From: CBDCGW01 sp964430745 | GTDB taxonomy: Bacteria; Acidobacteriota; UBA890 | Length of the DNA: 6,182 nt | Assembly: GCA_964430745.1 (NCBI GenBank) | Contig: CAYSHI010000177.1 | Location: 1-6,182 of the forward strand | Reading direction: 5' to 3' | In this document: one piece after another, positions 1 through 5,945 of the stretch | Layout of the letters: the number at the start of each line of letters is the position of its first letter | Numbering within the stretch: position 1 is the first letter of the stretch | Program-made: the position numbers and the translations under genes | Notes under the pieces: generated by a model | Database searches by the model: none | The model's input: only the letters and a program-made list of their open reading frames with translations | What the model was told of the DNA's origin: nothing

Positions 1-11
1 ACTGGATCACC

Positions 12-38
12 GCGGTACGAGCGCGCGCCAGGTACCGC
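12..38. repeat. 7-bp inverted repeat upstream of the lipoprotein gene
   Basis: GCGGTAC at 12-18 is matched by its exact reverse complement GTACCGC at 32-38, with a 13-nt GC-rich spacer. It could be an operator, or a hairpin ending an upstream transcript, but no T-run follows and the arms are short. In such GC-rich DNA a chance match is quite possible. Confidence 0.25.
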
Positions 39-99
39 AACGGATAGAATGGCGGACAGGCCGAAGCCGGCAGAAACGGACCTTCTCGAGACACGAGTG

Positions 100-1758
100 A
101 TGGAGTCGATGAAACGAAACCAAACTTATCGGCGCGGTGCCTGCAAGCGGCGAGCGTCCTGGGGCACGGTGATCGCAATCATGGCCACATTGGCAGCGTG
201 CGACGAACCCTCAGCACCGCCGGATCCCCCGTCTTCACCGCCGCCGTCTCCGTCCCCGTCTCCGCAGACCGTGACGGTGGAGATGGCCTACTCGACCTAC
301 TGGGGATCGGGGGGCGGGAACCTCCGCTCGGCGGTCGTCGACAGAGGAGCCAACGTCTACCTCGCCGGCGGCGCCTCGCGGGCCGATTGGCCGACGACGC
401 GGGGCCCGGCCTACCAGGGAGGGACCTCCGACGTCGCGGTGGCGAAATTCGACGCCGACGGCCGTATGCTGTGGTCGCGGCTGCTCGGTGGAACGGGTGA
501 AGACTACGCCTACGTCGCCGCGGTGAACGATGCGGGCGAGCTGTACCTCGGCGGTCGGGCGGGGCCGGGCTTCCCCACCACCGGGGGGGCCTTCGAGCGC
601 AATTTCAGCGGCGGGATCGGTCAAGGTATCCACGGCCCGACCGATGCGTTCGTGGCCAAGCTGACGCCGAACGGCCAATTGGTGTGGGCGACGTACATCG
701 GCGGTTCCGGGGACGAAAACGCGCGTGCAATACACCTCCTTCGCGACGGACGCGTCATCGTCGGCGGTGGGAATGCGACCTCGCCGGATCTTCCGACAGA
801 CCGTGGTCGCCTGCCCGGCCCGGTCCTCAAGCCGTCGCTGGGAGGTATTCGAGACTCCTGGGTAGCGCAGGTCGCCGCCGACGGCGCCAGCATCGATTTC
901 CTCACATACTTCGGACCCAGCGACGATATCAATCCCAGGGGAGACGAGACGATCCGCGGGTTGGGCATTGACCCCGCGGGGAACATCTGGATCGGCGGAA
1001 CCACCCAGGGCTCCATGCAAACCACGCCCGACGCGTTCCAGCGAACCCGGGGAAGCCCACCGGGATCGTCGGAAGCGTATGTCGCCAAACTGTCCCATGA
1101 TGGACGGCGACTCGTCTATTTCTCGTGGCTCGGGGGCAACGGTGCGGACGAGATCGAGACGGAGAGCGTCTCGGACCCTGCCGGCAACTTCTATGTCGCG
1201 GGCTCGACGGGTTCCACGGACTTCCCGGTGTCTCCCACGGCGTTTCAAACAGCGCTGAGGGGCAGCCGCGGCGACGGAGCCTTTGTAGACGGCTACGTTG
1301 CGAAAATCACTGCCGACGGGCGCCTTGCCTTCGCTACCTTCTACGGCGGCTCGACGGAGGGCCCGGAAGCGATGTTCGGGCCGGTGGTCGACGCCGCCGG
1401 AAACGTCTGGGCGACCGGTAGGTTCCGGTCATGGGACACACCGACGACCGCCGGGGCCCTGCAGCCGGAGAAGGCCGGCCCGAACAACTCTCAAGACGCG
1501 GTCCTGGTGGGCTTCGACCCGAACGGCGAAACCCTCCGGTACGCGTCTTTCCTGGGCGGCAGCGGTACCGATCACGGTCGACACCTGGCGATTCATCCGG
1601 ACGGCACGATTGTCTTCGTCGTCGGCGAGACCGGATCCACGGACTTCCCGCTCGCCGCCGCGGCGAGCGACGTGCCTTCCGGATGGTTTCTGTCGGCTTT
1701 CCGGGTTCTTCCGACCTCGACCTCGAGGCCCCGGGACCCACGCGGCCAACGAAACTGA
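100..1758 (+). CDS. SBBP-repeat beta-propeller lipoprotein
   Basis: Predicted lipid-anchored protein of 552 residues with no recognisable catalytic motif; probably a surface or periplasmic binding or structural protein. From the ATG at 100 the N-terminus is basic (KR, RR, KRR), followed by a short hydrophobic run and a lipobox LAAC whose cysteine is residue 34. A proline/serine-rich tether (about 37-56) follows. The rest is seven similar units of about 60-73 residues beginning near 64, 125, 196, 267, 340, 411 and 481. Each opens with a motif such as YIGGSGDE or FLGGSGTD, continues with D-x-x-GN-x-(Y/W)-x-(A/G)G and a PTT/FP segment, and most end with (A/Y)VAK(L/I)-x-x-(D/N)G. This is the SBBP repeat pattern, and seven copies suit a single seven-bladed propeller. 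ATG 49 would make an unusually long signal peptide. ATG 109 is equally possible; the choice of 100 rests on a weak GAGA at 88-91. Ligand and role unknown. Confidence 0.85.
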   Translation: MESMKRNQTYRRGACKRRASWGTVIAIMATLAACDEPSAPPDPPSSPPPSPSPSPQTVTVEMAYSTYWGSGGGNLRSAVVDRGANVYLAGGASRADWPTTRGPAYQGGTSDVAVAKFDADGRMLWSRLLGGTGEDYAYVAAVNDAGELYLGGRAGPGFPTTGGAFERNFSGGIGQGIHGPTDAFVAKLTPNGQLVWATYIGGSGDENARAIHLLRDGRVIVGGGNATSPDLPTDRGRLPGPVLKPSLGGIRDSWVAQVAADGASIDFLTYFGPSDDINPRGDETIRGLGIDPAGNIWIGGTTQGSMQTTPDAFQRTRGSPPGSSEAYVAKLSHDGRRLVYFSWLGGNGADEIETESVSDPAGNFYVAGSTGSTDFPVSPTAFQTALRGSRGDGAFVDGYVAKITADGRLAFATFYGGSTEGPEAMFGPVVDAAGNVWATGRFRSWDTPTTAGALQPEKAGPNNSQDAVLVGFDPNGETLRYASFLGGSGTDHGRHLAIHPDGTIVFVVGETGSTDFPLAAAASDVPSGWFLSAFRVLPTSTSRPRDPRGQRN

Positions 1759-1858
1759 AACGCTGCGCTTCCGCGGCGAGCACCGCGCACCGACTGTGTA
1801 CGCTTCCGGCCACCCGAGACTCCCTTTCCATCGGACCTCGAGGTGTCTGAAAGAGACA

Positions 1859-1885
1859 GAGGACCACGCGGATTGCGCGGTTCTC
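1859..1885 (+). terminator. Weak hairpin downstream of the lipoprotein gene
   Basis: GAGGACC (1859-1865) can pair with GGTTCTC (1879-1885), with one G-T wobble. After an A-C mismatch, CGC pairs with GCG to leave a 5-nt loop. It lies about 100 nt past the lipoprotein stop codon. There is no T-run after it, so it is at best an imperfect terminator or processing signal. A second small stem, CGCGG/CCGCG, lies at 1772-1787. Confidence 0.2.
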
Positions 1886-2064
1886 CCTCACCTCGCTCAT
1901 CCGTCGATCAGGACGGTGGCATCGGCCACATGCTGATGACGCCGCCGGCGATTCCGTGACCAGCAGCGACCGCTGAGCCGCCGCGCAACGCGGGAAGCAT
2001 TTCGGCTCGAGTACCTGAACCGCAGAGCTCCACAGAAGCCGGGGAATAAGGTTGCTTTGCGTAG

Positions 2065-2076
2065 TAATGATCATTA
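2065..2076. promoter_or_regulatory. Perfect 12-bp palindrome in AT-rich promoter region
   Basis: TAATGATCATTA is its own reverse complement and sits in an AT-rich patch 126 bp upstream of the binding-protein start. A poor sigma70-like pair overlaps it: TTGCTT at 2052-2057 and TAATAG at 2075-2080, 17 bp apart. The palindrome would then fall between and partly over the promoter elements, a position suited to a dimeric regulator acting as repressor. The promoter match is weak and the regulator is unknown. Confidence 0.35.
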
Positions 2077-2110
2077 ATAGTAACCAAAGACTATTGAATG
2101 GCACCAAGAT

Positions 2111-2138
2111 ACAGACATAGAGACATTCTGTAGTCTGT
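2111..2138. repeat. 6-bp inverted repeat in probable operon leader
   Basis: ACAGAC at 2111-2116 is the exact reverse complement of GTCTGT at 2133-2138, with a 16-nt spacer that itself contains AGA-CAT-TCT. It lies between the AT-rich promoter candidate and the ribosome binding site, so it could be an operator or a leader hairpin. The arms are short and chance is possible. Confidence 0.22.
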
Positions 2139-2190
2139 CGCGGCTTGGAAATTCGGCTTCTGAAGACGCTCGGGCACATTGGCCCGCCCC

Positions 2191-2195
2191 GGAGG
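2191..2195 (+). promoter_or_regulatory. Ribosome binding site of the binding-protein gene
   Basis: GGAGG lies 6 nt before the ATG at 2202. This strong Shine-Dalgarno match fixes the start there rather than at the in-frame TTG at 2145. It is also consistent with the signal peptide beginning directly at that ATG. Confidence 0.8.
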
Positions 2196-2201
2196 GCAAG
2201 G

Positions 2202-3110
2202 ATGTGGCACCCGCTTCGATCGCGCCATCGAGGACGAATCTTCCTCATGGCCATCGCCGTCGCCTCGGGTCCGTCTCTCGCCCAGGAGAGCCCATCCCAG
2301 GAGCTCAGCGTCGGCCTTGTACCGGAGATAAACGTCTTCGACCAGGTCGAACGATTCGAACCACTCGCCGCGTACCTTTCCGAGGAGACCGGGCGCGACG
2401 TTCGACTGACCATGCTCAGCAGCTACGGCAACATCATTCAACGGATTGCCGATAACGATGTCGATGCTGCCTTCTTGGGCTCACTCACCGCTGCCGTAGC
2501 GATCACGCAGCTGCGCATGGAGCCCCTGGTTCGGCCGGTCAACGCAGACGGAACTGCGGGCTACAAGGGCTTGCTGATCGCCCGGCGGGACAGTGGCATC
2601 GGAGAGTTGGAGGACACCGCCGGCAAGACGCTGGCGCTGGTCGACCCTGCCACGACGGCGGGGTATCTCTACCCGCTCGCGTACTTCCGGCGGCAGGGGA
2701 TCGACGAGCTGGAGACGCATTTTTCCCGCGTCGAGTTTCTCGGCAGCCACGACGCAGTGATCCAGGCAGTTCGCCGAGGAGACAGCGACATCGGAGCGGC
2801 GAAGAACACGGTCTTCGAGCAGCAAGGCCGCCTCGATCCGCAACTGGCCGAAGAGCTGCGGATCTTCGCCTCTTCCCTTCTCGTACCGTCGAACGGGCTC
2901 ATGGTTCGCGAGTCGATGAACGAAACGCTCAAGACGAGAATCGAGACGGCGCTGCTGACCATGGACCAGGATCCGGCCGCCGCAACGGTTCTGGCAAGGC
3001 TCGGGTTCCAGAGGTTTGTGCCTGTCGAAGTTCAGGATTACGCCAACGTCTTCGAGATCGCTCGGCAAGCGGGGATCGACCTGTCCTCCTTCGACTTCAG
3101 CACACGATGA
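2202..3110 (+). CDS. PhnD-family periplasmic substrate-binding protein, probable co-sensor
   Basis: Predicted 302-residue exported binding protein of the phosphate/phosphite/phosphonate (PhnD-like) family. Residues 1-28 form a signal peptide: basic start, hydrophobic core at about 13-22, and a likely cut after SLA (residue 27) or close to it. The mature part opens with LSVGLVPE (35-42) and F-x-PLAAYLSEETG (52-64). It then has the family's ligand-loop motif in the form VDPATTAGYLYP (147-158; PhnD proteins often have STSG here) and HDAVIQAVRRGDSDIGAA (183-200). T151 and T152 are candidate ligand contacts by analogy with PhnD. The mature protein has no cysteine, which argues against arsenite binding as in AioX. 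No ABC permease or ATPase is adjacent. Its stop overlaps the kinase start by 4 bp (ATGA), so the products are probably made together and the protein probably presents a ligand to the kinase. Ligand not determinable from sequence; a transport role with distant partners remains possible. Confidence 0.9.
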   Translation: MWHPLRSRHRGRIFLMAIAVASGPSLAQESPSQELSVGLVPEINVFDQVERFEPLAAYLSEETGRDVRLTMLSSYGNIIQRIADNDVDAAFLGSLTAAVAITQLRMEPLVRPVNADGTAGYKGLLIARRDSGIGELEDTAGKTLALVDPATTAGYLYPLAYFRRQGIDELETHFSRVEFLGSHDAVIQAVRRGDSDIGAAKNTVFEQQGRLDPQLAEELRIFASSLLVPSNGLMVRESMNETLKTRIETALLTMDQDPAAATVLARLGFQRFVPVEVQDYANVFEIARQAGIDLSSFDFSTR

Positions 3111-5545
3111 GACGCCGCATCCTGTTTTCGTTCGTGCTGCTCCTCCTACTTTTCTTCGTTGCCGTCGGTGTCTTTACCCGCAGCCTGGTAACAAGCACCG
3201 AGGAGCTGCAGGCGCTGGTCGATCTACATCAGGCGCAAGAGCTCCGCCAGAATGTCTCCCTGCGCGTGCAGAGAGCCCAGGCCCACCTTCAGCTCTCCGG
3301 TACGGCTTTCGCCAGCGACCTGGACGAGATCATCGGCAACGTCCGAGCGTTGGACCAAGCCGCTGCCCGCTGTTATGGCTGTCACCACGCGCAGGAGACG
3401 GAGGATTCGTTCGGTCTCATGAGCCGCCGGGTCGACGAATACAAGCGTCTGTTCAGTCAATTCATCACGATGTCCGCCAACGAACGGCGCCGCGGCGAGA
3501 TCCAGTTGAGTGCATCCGCGACCGGCCAGCAGCTCGTCGATCTGGCGAATCGGATGAGCTTCGCCGCGGCGCCGAAGCTGCAGCAGAGGACGGCCGAATT
3601 AGCGCAGACCTTCGATCGCTCCTGGAGGATTCTCGCCGCAACGTTGGCCTCCGTCCTGCTTCTGTCCGGCATCGTCGCATGGCGCCTCGCGAAAGGCATA
3701 ACGGGACCCGTCGCGGCGCTGGTGGCCGGAGCCGGTGAGATCTCGCGAGGGAGGGTCGGTTACCAGATTCCGACGCGCGAGCGGGGCGAGTTCGGTCGGT
3801 TGGTGGCCTCCTTCAATAGTATGAGCACTTCTCTTCAGGCGAAGGAGAGAACCATCCAGGGCAGCATCGCGAGGTTGCGGAAGCTCAATCGCGCGGTCCT
3901 TTCGTTTCAGGCCGGGTCGCACATCCCGGTAGCCCCCTCACGCTCGTTCAGGGCGATCAAGGAGGTCATCGACGCAGAGCAGTATGGAGCGGTTCTGCCG
4001 GCGGACGACGGCGATCGATTCCTCTTGTGGCTCAACGACGGGGAGTCGACGGAGTCGAGTCCTTTGGAGGTCTCGGCCACGGCCTTTCGCGAAACCGTCG
4101 AATCATTCGGAGATGCCCCCCTGGTACGCAACGACGCGACCGACGTCGACTGGCCCTTCGGCGACCGGGAAGACGGGCCCCCGATCCGTAGCCTCCTGCT
4201 GGCCTGGATTGCGGCGGATGGCGAGGTCGGTGGAGCGCTGGTGGCGGTGAACAAATCCGAGGGAGAGTTCGTTGGCGAGGATGCCGACTCGCTTGGCATT
4301 CTGGCGACCAGCCACGCCGAGGCGATCGAGAACTCCCGCCTCTACGCGAACCTGCGACACCAGATGCAGGAGCTCGAAGTTGTACAACGGCAGGTGATCG
4401 AGGCCGAAAAACACACCGCGCTCGGCACGCTTGCCGGTGGGATCGCCCACGACTTCAACAACATCCTCTGTGCCATGGTCGGGCATGCCCAGCTACTACG
4501 CGGCCGCGTCGGTGGAGACGAGAAGGACACGAGTAGCCTCTCGATCATCGAGGAGTCGGCCTATCGCGCGGCCAACCTGACGAGGCAGCTGCTCACGTTC
4601 TCGCGACGAACCGAGTGGGAGACCGCGCGCGTCGACGTGAACATGTGCGCCGTGAACGTGGTGAGACTGCTCAAACACAGCATCGACAAGAGGATTTCGC
4701 TCGACCTGGACCTGAGGGAGTCGAGCCCGGCGGTCGAAGGCGACCCGACCCAGCTCGAGCAGGTCATCATGAACCTCTGTGTGAATGCTCGTGATGCCAT
4801 GCCGGGTGGCGGCAGCCTGGGAGTGCGGACGGACGAGATCTTCCTCGACGACGCCTTCTGCGCAAAGCGACCGGAGCTGGAGTCGGGACCTCACCTGCAT
4901 CTTGCGGTCAGCGATACGGGGAGCGGTATGAGCAAGCAAACGCTCTCTCGCGTCTTCGAGCCCTTCTTCACCACCAAGGAGACCGGGCGAGGTACGGGGC
5001 TCGGCCTCTCGGTCGTCTACGGGATTGTCGCGCACCTCGACGGAGTTATTGAGGTCACGAGCGAGCTCGGGAAGGGGACACGTTTCGATATCTACCTTCC
5101 CGCGGCGGCGGAAGGCGAGCCGGACTCCCCCGTTATCGACGACGTCCCACTGTCTGCTCACGCGAGCGACGAAGTCGTTCCTGGCAATGTCCTCGTTGTC
5201 GACGACGAGGAGATGATCCTCAGCTTCGTGTCGCGGGCGCTGCAGAGCGTCGGCTACAAGACATGGACCGCATGTGACGGCGATCAGGGGCTGGAGGTGT
5301 TCGCCCGCCGGCGCAGCGAGATCGACCTGGTCTTTCTCGACATGAATATGCCGGCCAGGAGCGGGGAAGAGGTTCTTCGCGAGATCCGGAAGATCAAGCC
5401 GGACGTCAAGGTCCTGTTGACTTCGGGCTTCGGGCTCGACGGCGGGTTTCGGGAGCTTCTCTCGGGCGGAGCCGCCGGGTTTCTGCCGAAGCCGTTCAAA
5501 ACCGAGGCGCTTCTTGCCAAGGTAACCGAGGTGCTCTCCGCCTGA
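3107..5545 (+). CDS. Hybrid sensor histidine kinase with periplasmic CxxCH heme-c motif
   Basis: Predicted inner-membrane hybrid kinase of 812 residues. Domains in order: TM1 (about 5-24); a mostly helical-looking periplasmic sensor (25-171) holding CYGCHH at 89-94; TM2 (about 173-194); HAMP (about 195-248, with RGEFGRL); GAF (about 262-412, with GGALVAVNK and a closing ENSRLYANL); HisKA with phosphoacceptor H448 in AGGIAHDFNN; HATPase with N-box N560, DTGSGM (603-608), FEPFFTT (617-623) and GRGTGLGL (627-634); and a C-terminal receiver (about 694-811) with acidic pocket D699/D700, phosphoacceptor D745, T772 and K795. All key kinase and receiver residues are present, so it should be active. 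The HDFNN H-box is typical of the HPK4 group. Start ATG 3107 overlaps the upstream stop and has no clear ribosome binding site, suggesting translational coupling. No output regulator follows. The membrane layout puts CxxCH in the periplasm, as c-type heme attachment requires. Confidence 0.95.
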   Translation: MRRRILFSFVLLLLLFFVAVGVFTRSLVTSTEELQALVDLHQAQELRQNVSLRVQRAQAHLQLSGTAFASDLDEIIGNVRALDQAAARCYGCHHAQETEDSFGLMSRRVDEYKRLFSQFITMSANERRRGEIQLSASATGQQLVDLANRMSFAAAPKLQQRTAELAQTFDRSWRILAATLASVLLLSGIVAWRLAKGITGPVAALVAGAGEISRGRVGYQIPTRERGEFGRLVASFNSMSTSLQAKERTIQGSIARLRKLNRAVLSFQAGSHIPVAPSRSFRAIKEVIDAEQYGAVLPADDGDRFLLWLNDGESTESSPLEVSATAFRETVESFGDAPLVRNDATDVDWPFGDREDGPPIRSLLLAWIAADGEVGGALVAVNKSEGEFVGEDADSLGILATSHAEAIENSRLYANLRHQMQELEVVQRQVIEAEKHTALGTLAGGIAHDFNNILCAMVGHAQLLRGRVGGDEKDTSSLSIIEESAYRAANLTRQLLTFSRRTEWETARVDVNMCAVNVVRLLKHSIDKRISLDLDLRESSPAVEGDPTQLEQVIMNLCVNARDAMPGGGSLGVRTDEIFLDDAFCAKRPELESGPHLHLAVSDTGSGMSKQTLSRVFEPFFTTKETGRGTGLGLSVVYGIVAHLDGVIEVTSELGKGTRFDIYLPAAAEGEPDSPVIDDVPLSAHASDEVVPGNVLVVDDEEMILSFVSRALQSVGYKTWTACDGDQGLEVFARRRSEIDLVFLDMNMPARSGEEVLREIRKIKPDVKVLLTSGFGLDGGFRELLSGGAAGFLPKPFKTEALLAKVTEVLSA
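3371..3385 (+). other. CxxCH heme-c attachment motif within the kinase
   Basis: Codons TGT TAT GGC TGT CAC encode C89-Y-G-C92-H93 of the kinase, the canonical c-type heme attachment motif, followed by a second histidine (H94). C89 and C92 are the only cysteines in the predicted periplasmic domain; the others (455, 514, 558, 585, 723) are cytoplasmic. H93 would be the proximal iron ligand. A distal ligand cannot be assigned; H60, H94, M105 and M122 are candidates. The motif could instead bind a metal or form a disulfide. Confidence 0.65.
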
Positions 5546-5945
5546 GCCCGGCTGTGGGTTCGGCCTCGACCGGCTGCGGCTATCTCTCGCGCACCTTCAG
5601 CACGAACACGTCCGACACCACTGCCGAACCGTCTCGTGGGTGACAACGATCCCGCGTTCGGCCGGAAGATCGTCGACATCACGGAAGCTCCGGCAGAACC
5701 GATGATAGAGCCAGACTGCGTGGCTGATGATTTCGCGCAGCTCAAACGGCGGCGCCGCTGACACCCGCGACAACGTCTGCCCATCCCTGGGGGTCCCTGC
5801 CCACTCGAGACCTCCGGTTTTCCGGGCGTGTGTGCGACGAACGCCTGCCTCGCGCGTCCTACTCGTAGACCCCGGGCACGGGGCTTCCTTCGGAGCCGGA
5901 GACTTTCGGCATTCGGAGGCCATTACGACCCTGTTACGTTGAAAC
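5546..5945. other. Intergenic region with decayed mobile-element sequence
   Basis: A 400-bp gap after the kinase. It contains an imperfect direct repeat CCGGCTGTGG/CCGGCTGCGG (5548-5557 and 5570-5579), the transposase remnant listed separately, and a small hairpin at 5882-5897 (GGCT, bulged T, CC, loop TTC, GG, AGCC) without a T-run. No convincing terminator follows the kinase. From about 5760 to 5945 no gene was recognised. Confidence 0.5.
5612..5746 (-). pseudogene. IS6-like transposase, N-terminal fragment
   Basis: Read on the minus strand, about 45 codons resemble the N-terminal helix-turn-helix region of IS6-family transposases. They start at FELREIISHAVWLYHRF, run through CRSFRDVDDLPAERGI, and end at VTHETVRQWCR. 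In the family this is followed by K-F-G-type residues and then the catalytic DDE domain; here the similarity stops at about 5612 and a stop codon follows at 5597-5599. No start codon with a ribosome binding site is visible next to the conserved part, and no IS6-like terminal inverted repeat was found nearby. It is a dead remnant of an insertion. The family assignment is from remembered motif similarity and is moderately secure. Confidence 0.6.

Larger units (their letters stand above)
1759..2201. other. Intergenic region, GC-rich then AT-rich
   Basis: This 443-bp gap separates the lipoprotein gene from the binding-protein/kinase operon. No frame in it reads like a conserved protein, and no tRNA or rRNA was recognised. 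The first part is GC-rich with weak hairpins. About 2042-2130 is distinctly AT-rich compared with its surroundings and holds the palindrome and inverted repeat listed separately, so it is the most likely promoter region for the genes starting at 2202. The gap argues against co-transcription with the lipoprotein gene. Confidence 0.6.

Noticed and set aside
49..99. ATG at 49 as start of the lipoprotein
   Set aside because: It would place the lipobox cysteine at residue 51 behind an acidic, non-signal-like stretch; ATG 100 or 109 gives a normal lipoprotein signal.
235..1248. Long open frame on the minus strand opposite the lipoprotein gene
   Set aside because: Its translation is arginine-rich, low in recognisable motifs and mirrors the GC-rich coding strand; the plus-strand frame has clear SBBP repeats.
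2145..2201. TTG start for the binding-protein gene, 19 codons upstream
   Set aside because: The ATG at 2202 has a strong GGAGG 6 nt upstream and begins a normal signal peptide; the TTG has no comparable site and would lengthen the N-terminus.
1334..2413. Long minus-strand frame spanning the gap before the binding-protein gene
   Set aside because: It overlaps two well-supported plus-strand genes, shows no conserved motif, and its composition is that of an antisense shadow.
2202..3110. Arsenite-binding AioX orthologue
   Set aside because: The protein has no cysteine, and AioX uses a cysteine for arsenite; only the general family and the kinase pairing are shared.
5548..5579. Imperfect direct repeat after the kinase as an attachment site or target duplication
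   Set aside because: The two 10-bp copies differ at one base, lie only 12 bp apart, and do not flank the transposase remnant.
5882..5897. Hairpin as terminator or regulatory element before the last gene
   Set aside because: Short stem with a bulge, 3-nt loop and no following T-run; such stems are expected often in GC-rich DNA.
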